Shown one piece after another: positions 36,321 to 48,931 of a DNA stretch of 64,000 bases (the first letter of the stretch is position 1; every line of letters begins with the position of its first letter). The position numbers were made by a program, and so were the translations under genes. The notes under the pieces were generated by a model. It ran no database searches, was not told the DNA's origin, and saw nothing but the letters and a program-made list of their open reading frames with translations. Source of the stretch: Lepas anatifera. Its lineage: Eukaryota > Arthropoda > Thecostraca > Lepadidae. The stretch spans positions 1,291,001 to 1,355,000 of the forward strand of contig JAOTON010002266.1 in NCBI GenBank assembly GCA_034440635.1, read 5' to 3'.

Positions 36321-37020
36321 CCACGGTGATTGGTCTGCCGCTGTGACGGCAGGTTCTGGCGGCTCGGTGATTGGTCTGCCGCTGTGACTGCCGTTTCTGG
36401 CGGCTCGGTGATTGGTCTGCCGCTGTGAATGCAGATTCTGTCGGCTCGGTGATTGGTCTGCCGCTGTGACTGCAGTTTCTGGCGGCTCGGTGATTGGTAT
36501 GGCGTTGTGACGGCAGGTTCTGGCGGCTCGGTGATTGGTCTGCCGCTGTGACTGCAGATTCTGGTGGCTCGGTGATTGGTCTGCCGCTGTGACTGCAGTT
36601 TCTGGCGGCTCGGTGATTGGTCTGCTGCTGTGGTCGCCGGTTCTGGCGGCTCGGTGATTGGTCTGCCGCTGTGACTGCAGTTTCTGGCGGCTCGGTGATT
36701 GGTCTGTTGCTGTGATTTCAGTTTCTGGCGGCTCGGTGATTGGTCTGCTGCTGTGGTCGCCGGTTCTGGCGGCTCGGTGATTGGTATGGCGTTGTGACGG
36801 CAGGTTCTGGCGGCTCGGTGGTTGGTCTGCCGCTGTGACTGCAGATTCTGGCGGCTCGGTGGTTGGTCTGCCGCTGTGACGGCAGGTTCTGGCGGCTCGG
36901 TGATTGATCTGCCGCTGTGACTGCAGATTCTGGCGGCTCGGTGGTTGGTCTGCCGCTGTGACGGCGGTGGGTCGGTATTGGTCTGCCGGTGACTGGCGGG
37001 GAATGGTGCTGTGACGGCAG
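36321..37020 (+). repeat. 41-bp array of the exon 3 acceptor boundary, about 17 copies
   Basis: Units of 41 bp (GGCTCGGTGATTGG at 36361, 36402, 36443 and onward) run up to the exon at 37021. Each unit pairs an intron-like CTGTGACNGCAG with TTCTGGCGGCTCGGTGATTGG, which codes FWRLGDW. The genuine exon begins G-TTC-TGG-AGG-TTC-GGT-GAG-TGG (FWRFGEW) after the same CTGTGACGGCAG. The array therefore repeats the splice acceptor and first codons of this exon. Most copies keep the AG; some read GCCG. A 290-codon minus-strand open frame across it is an artefact. Confidence 0.92.
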
Positions 37021-37155
37021 GTTCTGGAGGTTCGGTGAGTGGATGGACATCGTCATCGATGACCTGCTGCCGACTGTGAACGGCAGACTCATCTATACTC
37101 ACAGCCGCGAACGCAACGAGTTCTGGTCGGCCCTTCTGGAGAAAGCCTACGCCAA
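37021..37155 (+). CDS. CAPN5: calpain (CAPN5/TRA-3-like), exon 3
   Basis: Codes [17 protein letters not shown], then [20 protein letters not shown] and LLEKAYAK: a highly conserved calpain protease-core block. It starts after CGGCAG (37015-37020) with the single base that completes the Arg codon of the previous exon, and stops before GTAAGA with two bases of a Lys codon left, completed at 38276. Intron 2, just before it, is 28.8 kb. The acceptor lies at the end of a 41-bp array made of copies of itself. Confidence 0.92.
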
Positions 37156-38194
37156 GTAAGAGCGCCGCACCCGACAGCCGAACAATCCATCAGGCACCAC
37201 CTGGATTGTACATCGCATAGTCCCAGATTTCGTTCAAACTTCGTACACAGGGTTATCAGTGGCGTAGAATTCAGATTCGAGAATATTTTTTTCTCAAAAT
37301 ACGGGTTTTGGAGTAACAGCTTGCTGGAAATCATGAAAATCCGTGCTTTTGGAAAAATAAGGTAGCATACAATCATTATTTTCTGTGTCGTTCTTCGTTA
37401 TGGATGTTCATTTAAAACGTGATTGTATTTTAAATTATATTATCCAGCTTTGATGATTTAGTTGTTTTAGAAATAATTATGTTCAAGTTTTTGGAAATTT
37501 GTATTTTATTTTCGAAACAATGATTTTTGAATGTGACCAGTGATTCACCTTAAGGTAATCTTCGGGAAAAATGTTTCCCTATGCCAGCGCTTTCTAATAG
37601 GGGCATTCCAGCACAGATCGGATACACAGCCCCTACACAGTACAGTCTCGGATTTTGTTCCAATTTCGTCTACTGGGTTGTCAGGAGCGTGGAATCCTGA
37701 TCTGAAATTGTTTATTTCCTCAGACTTACGGTTTCCAAGTAATGACTTGAGGAAAATCGTGAAAATCGCCGATTTCTTCAAAACATGGTGATATACAACG
37801 AATATGTTCAGCCTTAACTTTCATTTCTCACCTTCAAATGACACGGGATTAGATCGAATATGTAACAGCTAAGGTTGAAGCAACTCGCTTTTTATTCAAA
37901 ATTTTCAAAATTTTTAGAAATGTTTTAAACACTTTTTGCAATGACTTTTTCAAAGTGTGGCCAGTAATTCACGTTAAGGGTGTTCACATAAAAAATGCGC
38001 ATTCACATCTCCTCTGTCTAGCAAAATCAATAATTTTTTGCATTCTATGCTTTATCAATGTGTAATTAGCCATGTAATGACGTCATGCGCGCAAAATTAC
38101 GCCCGGCGCGCCCTGCCGTCGTCGGCGCGGCCGCCAGTGCGTGGGCACGGGCAGTAGATTGACTCGGGAGCGTATGAACTCCTGATTTGAATTT
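37156..38194. other. intron with a diverged ~420-bp tandem duplication
   Basis: Segments around 37195-37385 and 37620-37805 are clearly related (CAGATTTCGTTCAAACTTCG against GGATTTTGTTCCAATTTCGT, then matching downstream blocks). Identity by eye is moderate, so the duplication is old. No coding potential. Confidence 0.55.
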
Positions 38195-38275
38195 GTCGTT
38201 GACGGTGCCGCCGCCTCGCCAGCCTGGCTCAGCCGTTGCCTGTCGTTGTCGTTGACGGTGCCTCCACCTCGCCAG
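38195..38275 (+). repeat. two copies of the exon 4 acceptor region
   Basis: GTCGTTGACGGTG followed by CC-rich sequence and CTCGCCAG occurs at 38195-38222 and 38248-38275, offset 53 bp. The second copy is the acceptor that fits the exon phase. Use of the first AG would add 53 bases and shift the frame. Confidence 0.8.
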
Positions 38276-38468
38276 GATCAACACCTCGTACGAGTCGCTG
38301 GACGGCGGCAACCTGTGCGACGCTCTGGTGGACTTTACGTCTGGGGTGTCTGCCACCATCGACCTGGTGGAGGGCGGCTACCGCTCCGACGAGACCAAGA
38401 AGACACAGCTGTTTAAGGAGCTGCGTCGGGAGATGGACGACCACGCGCTGATGTGTGCCGCCGTGGCG
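38276..38468 (+). CDS. CAPN5: calpain (CAPN5/TRA-3-like), exon 4
   Basis: Codes INTSYESLDGGNLCDALVDF, then TSGVSATIDLVEGGYRSDE and LFKELRREMDDHALMCAAVA. It matches the calpain segment that follows EKAYAK (SYExLxGGNxxxALVDFTxGV). The first base completes a Lys codon and the 193-bp exon ends in phase 0 before GTGAGC. It lies 1.1 kb after exon 3. No stop or frameshift. Confidence 0.92.
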
Positions 38469-39895
38469 GTGAGCCGGCCCGCCGCTGGCGGCGTCCCCAC
38501 ACCTAGCTCTGGCCTCTGCTGGATCGATGTCGCATGTGGTAGTCCACTGGCCTGAAGTACGTAGTGGCGCATGCGTAGAGGGGGATGATAATATGCCAAA
38601 GTCGGAATTTCGGACAAAGCACTTGGGAAAGCATTCAGTGGACAGTTTTAGGACACTTGACAATTTGGACCGATTTATTTCTCCCAAAAAACCCTACCAA
38701 GCAAGAATTACAATGTCACTGTTTTCGCAGCCTAATCCTTCACCGACTGGTGAGTCCGACTGGGCTCCTCTCAGTTTTTGACAAATACATTCAAGCGTAT
38801 TTAAGTCAGAGGCGCGTCGCTTGCCACACTCTGAGAAGGATCAGCTTCACGGCTTCTGACACAAAATTGACATCGGGTCAAGTCAGGTCATTGAGTTGTG
38901 ACGTCATTTATGTAAAACCCATATAAGGGAATTTTGTTCTACTACAAGGAGGGTGACGAAACCAGGGTGTATTTCGATTTCTAGAAGAGCTGTGCCAATT
39001 TTCTAGCCATCATTGGATAGCTTTTTAAAATATAAATCGGCATGCTGTCATTTTTGGGCCAGGTCAACAGCGAGGTCACTAGAGGTCATCAAAGGCCACA
39101 GTTCTCGACTTTTTATTCTTCGCCTTATTAGCATGATAGGAGAAAAATATCCATTTTTATCATAGTTAGGATCATACTCATGATTTGAACTATTTGGAAG
39201 AATACATTGAAAGGTCATTTTTTGGCCTTGACCCTAGGTCAGCGCTGGGTGAATATTACAATGTGGCCTTACAAGGTCATGCTTTTTAATTGATGTACCA
39301 CGATTTTTTATTCAGTGATCGGAAGTCGACTGGTAAGGTTTTGAATTTAAACAGTGAAACAGCCCATGAACTAGTTAACCTGCCACTGACTGGGAATCTG
39401 AAAAATATAAATGGACGGAGTCTGAGACGGTGTGGAGGAGGAGGGGGAGGCGTTTGAATCTCCCCTCCCTCCTCGAACTCGGCGTCCAGGGATTCTGTTT
39501 TTTTCGAGCATGATTTCTTTTAGAAAATCATACTGGGAGCGAATTTTCAGACATCGCTTCAAAAACCCCAGTCATTACGGCAATTCAAATATGGTAAATA
39601 TCACCATAGGCGTAAGAACAGGGCCCAGGGGGCAATGCCTCCAATATTTAACGTTCTTAACCATTGATCCTTTGGCGCTGAATGGAAAGAAATCACTGTA
39701 AACTGTACATTTCCCCCATCCGCCAATATTCTGTGTATTCCTACACCTTTGAATCTGGACATTTTAAGTAATCAGCGGTGGGCAATGTTTTAAATCTCCA
39801 GTGCATTAGCCATTAACCTACGGAGTGGATAGCTGAAGAAAAAAAAACAACTCAACGGTATTTGGCAACTTCCAAACAGTGCTTCCAACATGTCC
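38469..39895. other. intron; AGGTCA-rich repeat relic at about 38870-39280
   Basis: The relic contains several AGGTCA/TGACC hexamers (for example near 38883, 39060, 39075, 39085, 39212 and 39275), like the TTAA elements, but no clear ends were found. The rest shows nothing recognisable. Confidence 0.4.
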
Positions 39896-39899
39896 TTAA

Positions 39900-40705
39900 C
39901 ACGCGCATTGACGGGGGGGGGCGGGTACCTGCCCCCTCGGGATTTTCGGAGATAACATAAAACGGATACCTTGGCATACCTTTTCCCTCATCATTTTTAC
40001 AACTTTTGTAAAAAATTTTAAGGTTATGTCATCTCAGGTCAGGTCACCAGTACAGGTCAAGTGACATGACCTCAAAAAAGCTTAAGATAGCATAAGTCGG
40101 AACAGGGTAAACTTATCTGATTGAAACTCATATCACATAATGGCCCCACCGAGTTCTCTAAAATATGTTCCGGTATTTTTGATATGGATGACGTAAGGTC
40201 AGGTACGAGCCATGACATGGGACAAATGGTTTTAACTGAATAACTTAGTAATGAATAGAGATAGAGTTTTTTAACTGTATTAGATTTTCCTCGTCATTGC
40301 GGTTCTAATAATATGCATTTTGCCCAATTTGACCTTGACCTGACCTGAGGTCAGGTCAAATCCTTGATTTGACCTAGAAAGGTCATATTATATATCGTTC
40401 GATTCGGCTTGCTGCAAGGATCCATATAGTTCAAATCGTTTTGCTCTATCTTTACTTGTCCAGATGCAATTGCCGAAAAACTTCATTTACATGTTATCCC
40501 TATGACGGCATGTTTTGACTTCTAGTGACCTTAAATGTGACCTGAAAAAAGGTTCAAATATTTTCGATGGAGAAGTGGATGGGCTATCCAAAGCCGTTGG
40601 CCGTTTTACGCTACCTGGCGCGGTTCTCGAGATCTTAGGGGGTGGGGCGGGTATCCGCCACCCCCGTCAAAGCGAAGGTGGCTCAAACCCCCGTCAATGC
40701 GCGTG
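39900..40705 (+). mobile_element. TTAA-target element (family T2), intact ends
   Basis: 806 bp between TTAA at 39896-39899 and 40706-40709. It starts CACGCGCATTGACGGGGG and ends with the exact reverse complement, CCCCCGTCAATGCGCGTG. The interior is non-coding and holds about 14 AGGTCA/TGACCT hexamers, including TGACCTGAGGTCA. GCGAAGGTGGC near the right end is shared with family T1 and the 63.5-kb relic. Confidence 0.9.
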
Positions 40706-41937
40706 TTAACAGCCCAAATACTTGTGTGCTGCTAGTTTCTTTATTCGAGAAAATATCAAACAGATATACTCAAACTGCATATCTGAGCAGGGTGCAGATC
40801 CTCGCCTCAAACTCCTTACTCTTTCTCAGACGCCTAAGGTTAGGCAGATCCCTTGAGCAGGCTCAAAAGGCCGAGATTTCGTTGAGGAATACCAGGAACT
40901 CAAAATAAATTTTTGGGGTTTATTGACACACCAACTACAGGGTCCTATGCTGCCGTCCAAAGGAAGAAAAGCTAACTCGCATTTTGTAAATTTTACAGGA
41001 GAGCGATTTTTAGGTTTTACAATACCACACCGGAACCAGACACCGGAGAAGAATAAAATTATATAGGGATGCTCAGAAAGACATGGCGGATGTCCCGAAA
41101 AGTGGTTTTACCGAAATATGTTTCATATATTTTATAAAATGACGAAAACGTTTTTCTCCTTTGTATTTATCCAGCCTTGAACCCCTTCCTCCAACGTAAG
41201 AAAAGCGTAAGTGCATCAGCCGACACGAGAAAAGTGCATGTGCAGGTTTTCAATGCTGTAAATAATTATTTGCAAGGCAAGAAAAGCGCAAATGCGCAGA
41301 TACGCTTTTTTGTGCTTGCATTTGCAATTATGTTTTGCACATGTGCATTTCACAAGCAGCTTGAAGGAGAGAGTTGTCTCATCCATAGCACATGTAGGTA
41401 TTGGGAAGTTTAGATGAAATTTTGTTGTATATATTGGACTTTCCATTTATATTGATTTACGTTATACAGAACACATGTTGGCTTTCAAAAAGCTCAGAGT
41501 AATGACGTCAAGCTCATTTAGCGCCAGCTACTATCTCATGCAAAATCGATGCAGATTCATTTAATTAATTGCACGGGGATTAACGATCTAATTAATTAAA
41601 TTAACTGCACTGCACGATAAAGCGAATGCGAGGTTAGATTCTTGTCTGCTCTTTTAAACCCACATTTTTGATGGGGAAAAGAAGCTAAAGAAATACATCA
41701 GGTTCAGACGTATCACAGATATATTTTTTATTCCACTCAATGAGAGCTCGGACAACTTAGCACTCATAGCACCTAACACCGCTGTTTATATCGAGTTTAT
41801 AGCTCTCACATCAATAGCGGATGAGGTCTCGGTACCCGGTGTCCCTTCTTCCGCTGAAGATGGTTCCAGAACTAGCGTTTTCACGCTGACATTACGGACA
41901 GAGTGACGGGCAGGTTTTGTTCATATTCACCTTGTGG

Positions 41938-42111
41938 TAATTTTCGGGCTTATCGACGCAGTATCTGCCAAGGTTATAAGGAGTCGCAAACTCCTTCCCT
42001 GTTGGGTTTCTCGGGAGCCATATTGCTACTTGCTCAAGGAACCTGCCAGACCTTGAACACGGGTCAGCCGCGTGCGAAGGAAGCATGCTAACTCCTTCTG
42101 CACTACCGCAA
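41938..42111 (-). repeat. tRNA-derived SINE, full length
   Basis: Minus-strand copy running from GCGGTAGTGCAGAAGG (A-box region) through GTGTTCAAGGTC (B box) and CTCCCGAGAAACCC to GCGTCGATAAGCCCG at the 3' end. It is diverged from the 60319 copy. Confidence 0.78.
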
Positions 42112-42555
42112 TCCTAATTTTTATATTGTTGACGCCAGCAGCCACCGACCTACGTGATTGACTTTCAGCTGGTTTAAGGGTGCTCTTGGTCAGGTTAAAA
42201 GAACGCCAAGAGAAAGATTTGGGAACGTCTCGGAAAACAGCCTTCCGCTTCCGTGCCGCCCCACGGTACTGCTCGAACCTCCCGGAGCTCGGGACACTGG
42301 CTTCCCGTTTCAACAGCTCGGCTTGGTCCTGCTCATTCCATCTCCGAAGTCGAAGAAGTCGCCAAGAGCCACCGTCGTGATTTTGAAACCACTTTCTTAG
42401 ATTGAATCATAGAGATGTGACAATATTTTCGTAGCTTCTTCTGGATCACTCGGTGATAAGTCCGCACTTATCGAAGCCAGTGTAGACGCCAAGCCGACTG
42501 AAGGTGTCCGGTAGCTTCAGGAACAGCTCTTGTCTATAGCATTGGTATCAGGGCA
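42112..42555. other. no recognisable gene
   Basis: Intronic sequence inside the long inverted-repeat element. Short open frames only, with no motif. Confidence 0.35.
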
Positions 42556-43300
42556 GGGCGGCATCCTCAGGAACATGTCCTGCCTATAGTATTGGTGTCG
42601 GAGCAGGGCAGGCCAACTGGAGGGGTCCGGCGAATTCAAGAACATGTCCTGTCTGTAGGAGCGGTGTTGGAACAGTGCAGGTCAACTGTAGGGGTCTGGC
42701 GACCTCAAAAACAGGTCTTGTCTGTAGGGAGCGGTGTTGGAACAGTGCAGGCCGACTGCAGGGGTCCGGCGACCTGAAGAACAGGTCCTGTCTGTAGGAG
42801 CGGTGTTGGAACAGTGCAGGCCGACTGGAGGGGTCCGGCGACCTCAAGAACAGGTCCTGTCTGTAGGAGCGGTGTTGGAACAGTGCAGGTCAACTGTAGG
42901 GGTCCGGCGACCTCAATAACAGGTCTTGTCTGTAGGAGCGGTGTTGGAACAGTGCAGGCTGACTGGAGGAGTCCGGCGACCTGAAGAACAGGTCTTGTCT
43001 GTAGGAGCGGTGTTGGGACAGTGCAGGTCAACTGTAGGGGTCCGGCGACCTCAAGAACAGGTCCCGTCTGTAGGAGCGGTGTTGGAACAGTGCAGGTCAA
43101 CTGTAGGGGTCCGGCGACCTCAATAACAGGTCTTGTCTGTAGGAGCGGTGTTGGAACAGTGCAGGCCGACTGGAGGAGTCCGGCGACCTCAGGAACATGT
43201 ACTTTCTGTAGGAGCGTTGTTGGAACAATGCAGGCCGACTGGAGGGGTCCGGTGACCTCAGGAACAGGTTCTGTCTGTAGGAGCGGTGTTGGGGCTGCAG
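42556..43300 (+). repeat. 69-bp minisatellite, about 10-11 copies
   Basis: Units contain CAGGTCYTGTCTGTAGGAGC, then GTGTTGGAACAGTGCAGG. Consecutive starts such as 42782 and 42851 give a 69-bp period. Because 69 is a multiple of three, 23-residue repeats appear in several frames; I do not regard these as genes. Confidence 0.9.
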
Positions 43301-44069
43301 ATGTCGACGACAGTTTTCATGTTTATTCATTCAAGTGTGATCATGTTTATGCATTCTGGGTATGATTAGTGCTATAATCTATTCCCATTGTAATAAAATG
43401 TATGCAGTTGATAAGGGGAAATAATGCGTACGTGTTTGGCTTAAAACATTCCATACCTTTCAAAATTGTCCGTTGTCGTCAAGATTAAGCCCATAACTAG
43501 GTTCAAATCAAATCAGGGTCAGGGCATTTACACAATAGCAGGGACAAGTCAGGGGATAGATGGAAGAAAGAACATACCTTCAATAAGAGACAGAGCTGCT
43601 TTGTGTCGATCATTGAGCTGGTCAACACGATGAACAAAATCCAGTTTTGCCCTAACAGTTCGCATTGGGCACGGTATAATAGGCACTTTTCTTGACGGAG
43701 ATCTCCTTCTTCAGTATCAAATCAGGCACCAGGAGCTTGTCACCACTAACCTCCAGATATGTAGTATGATGTCGGTTTGAATCAATTTGAGAAGCAACGT
43801 TGATGGGCATTATAGTAAACGCAGAATGAGGGCAGGGCACTTGGATAACTGACATAACTGCTGGCAGAAAACTTAACACGAACTAATCGCGAAACGAGCT
43901 CGCACAAAAGAAACCCTATTCACAGCAATAACTGTTGAAGCATTGAAACCATCAAGGCCGTTGAGGTTTTCCATATGCTACGAATGGTTTGTTGGGCCCA
44001 AAACCTAGGTACTAAAATAAGACGCTAAATATAAAATCGCCAAAGTGTACATATCACTAGCACATTCTG
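43301..44069. other. no recognisable gene
   Basis: Unique AT-rich sequence between the minisatellite and the right inverted arm. Confidence 0.35.
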
Positions 44070-44424
44070 AACAACAAAAACCGTAAGTGGCCTATAAAAC
44101 AATAAATGCGAAGCAAAAAAGCACAAGTGCGCACTTACGCTTTTCTTGCCTTGCAGAGTCTTGTTTTCATTGCAAATACGCTTTTGCTACTTCCGTGGCA
44201 GTAGATACGGTTTTCTTGCTTTGATTGTGCTACCTAAAATCAAAGATGCGCTTTTTCAAAAAATCAAAATCAAAATTTTCTCAAAATTTTGAGAATTTTT
44301 CTAAACACCATTTGGAGGTAAGATGGAGATTTTCTTCCTCTTTCGAATGATACCAAAACCTCAAAATCGAAAAATTGCGAGTTACGCTTTTCTTCCTTTG
44401 GACGGCAGTATGGTGTCTCAACCC

Positions 44425-44510
44425 TTTATCTATTGGAAGGGTTTCTGGGGCCGTTGCTTTGTTCGGAAGCTGCCGGTTCTGAACCCGGGTCGGTGCGTGA
44501 AGCCAGCTGC
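44425..44510 (-). repeat. SINE fragment
   Basis: Carries inverted SINE central sequence: TTGGAAGGGTTTCTGGGG and a B-box-like GGTTCTGAACCCGGGTC. Short and diverged. Confidence 0.5.
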
Positions 44511-45358
44511 GCTGACCTGGCGCACTATACTAGGGACTCAGTTAGCTGGTACTTGACCTGAATTTCCAAGTTATTTGTTTAGTCAAATGGTTCGATGGGG
44601 ACTAGAATTGCAGAATTTAAAGTAGAACATGGTCCGCGATTGCGATCACGGAATTCAACATCTTTAAATATAAATTCTGCGATCAATTTTGGGGTTGTCC
44701 GGGATCGCAGTATCGCGTATTAAAATTCCGCCATGAATAACACTGGTTAAAAGCAATAACTGTATCTGAGATAATCATGGGCCGGGTTACTCACCTTGGA
44801 AATTCCACCTTGGGTGTTTTAGGGGTGTTTTGGTTGAAAATGATGTGTTCGGTCTTATTTCTGCTGGAAATAGCTAATTAGCTCAATGTGTCGTGTTATA
44901 TAATCTTCCTTCGCAGGGGGAATTTAACCCTCTCCCACGGGAAAGAAAGTTCTGAAGCCGCAACTATTTATACCTACTCTTGTTTTATATTATCTACGCC
45001 AATAACCTAAAAGCCTATTTGAGTGAATATTTTTGGAATACAATTTTAATCTGAATCAACCTCCCTTAAGCGGTTAGCTTCACCGCGGCTCAGAATCTGG
45101 GTCAGCACCTTTGTTTTTGCTTGAACATGACAGCAAACTGTCGGGAATCTTTATTTTCCGCAGTGCTCTCCAATGTTACCCTGCTGTTTGACTTGGGTGG
45201 ACCCGCCATGCAAACATCATCCTCTTTTACTATTTCCGATAAGTTTACGCATTTTGTCATCATAACCGTGGCCAGGCCAGAAATTGAGTGAACATGATTC
45301 ATCTCTGTGTCTGTATGCAGCAGCATTGTGACCCATGCGACTGTGTGACCTGCCACAG
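44511..45358. other. intron, no recognisable gene
   Basis: Ends at the exon 5 acceptor. No repeat partner noticed. Confidence 0.35.
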
Positions 45359-45480
45359 GCGCGGAGCAAGGATGAGGTGGAACAGAGAACTGAGATGGGA
45401 CTCATCAAGGGCCACGCCTACGGCATCACCGCGATCAAAAAGGTGCCCATCGGTAACACTACTCTCGTCACCTTTTTCAC
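45359..45480 (+). CDS. CAPN5: calpain (CAPN5/TRA-3-like), exon with catalytic His
   Basis: Codes ARSKDEVEQRTEMGLIKGHA, then YGITAIKKVPIG and LVTFFT. The His of KGHAY is the second member of the catalytic triad. It starts in phase 0 after CCACAG (45353-45358), matching the previous exon's end, and stops before GTGAGT with two bases of a Thr codon left, completed at 56652. 122 bp. The intron after it is 11.2 kb and begins with a LINE tail and (AG)n array only 86 bp downstream. Confidence 0.92.
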
Positions 45481-45561
45481 GTGAGTATAGGGGAATAATT
45501 CGCCGGCAGATGGCGCATTTCAACGTTTTTCCAGGAAGAAATGTTCCGGTAAAAATATTGT

Positions 45562-47830
<2,269 letters not shown>

Positions 47831-48637
47831 CCAGTCAAGTTAGCATTTTTATAATGGGAACATGTCATAAAATTCGGACCCCGCCATAAGATACACCATT
47901 GTGTTCGCAATTGATGGGGGAGTAACATATCCAAAATCCGCAAAAATCTACTTAGCGAATATTTTATGACAGGGGGCAAAGTCCACGTGCCAGAGAAAAA
48001 CCAGAAATTTCAAAGTATAACTTTGTGGTGTGTCGAGCCTGCAACATCGTCCCAATGGCTATAATATTTGGGAAGCAGGTACATATAATGCTGGTCAATT
48101 CAAACAAACTTAGCTGGCCGGTGGCCTACCCTTGGTTTGCACGTGCTGCATGTGCAAAGTAAAAATTTTGTAATTTTGTCCTTATTTACATTGCTTCCGT
48201 TAGCTGTCTTATCGATGTTATTGTCGGATTAATTTTTTGTTTGTCATTTTATTATGCAACATGTTCTAAAAGACACACAAAAATTAGGTCTCTAGCTGTA
48301 ACGGTTTGCTACTGGGAAGCGTAACTGATGAGACATGTCGGGGTCCTTTATTTTGGGGATACTGGGCACGACGAGGGCTTTTGGGCCAGTCAAACCCGTA
48401 AAAATATGCATGGGATGGAAAATGGGATACAAAGTTCAAAGCAGGATATAATAGGACGGGGTGAGATATGTTTTCCAGCTTTAATTCGGGAATGGATCGG
48501 TTTTTACAACTTTCGAGCTATAACAAAATTGAACGGGACGAAACTTCATTTTAGGGACATATTCTGGGAACATTATTGGACGGAACGGACTGACTGGATA
48601 AAATAATGTAGATGCGAGCATTTGGCGTATGCTGACG

Positions 48638-48650
48638 TTGCCAGTATATA
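48638..48650 (+). promoter_or_regulatory. TATA-like box upstream of the uncharacterised ORF
   Basis: CAGTATATAAAACTTC lies about 290 bases upstream of the probable start ATG at 48932. Only the motif and its position support it. Confidence 0.3.
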
Positions 48651-48931
48651 AAACTTCATATTTTATTCGCTATAAGTGATGGGGCTGTGCTTTCCTTTGA
48701 GGGTTGTCATGGTGTCCCACGTTGTTTCATGGACTTTTCTTGAATTTGTGAATTTGTTACTCATAAGTGTTTCTCGGAATAAGAGCTTTGCAAATGTATA
48801 GGGCACCGAGATCAGCAGCCATTACTGCCTAATATGTTAGCGAAATTTTGTGTCATGTTTTTTTTAGTAAATGTTTGCTTACAGTAGTCTGCAAGATTGT
48901 GAGTGCCGATGTTGATTTGCTTTTTAATCAT

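Larger units (their letters stand above)
40925..44420. mobile_element. 3.5-kb element with long inverted repeat arms
   Basis: Blocks in the left arm recur inverted in the right arm: CCGTCCAAAGGAAGAAAAGC (about 40953) against GCTTTTCTTCCTTTGGACGG (about 44388), and GCAAGGCAAGAAAAGCGCAA (about 41273) against CTTACGCTTTTCTTGCCTTG (about 44135). The region between holds a SINE and a 69-bp minisatellite. No transposase is visible and the exact ends are not defined. Confidence 0.5.

Noticed and set aside
36230..37102. A 290-codon minus-strand open frame of repeated Arg-Gln-Thr-Asn-His units
   Set aside because: It is the antisense of the 41-bp exon-boundary array and has no independent coding signal.
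42584..43365. Repeat-protein genes on both strands of the 69-bp minisatellite
   Set aside because: 69 bp is a multiple of three, so frames stay open by periodicity; opposite strands give equally long frames.
48328..48606. A 92-codon ORF upstream of the uncharacterised protein
   Set aside because: No motif, no start context and no partner; more likely the 5' region of the same unit.
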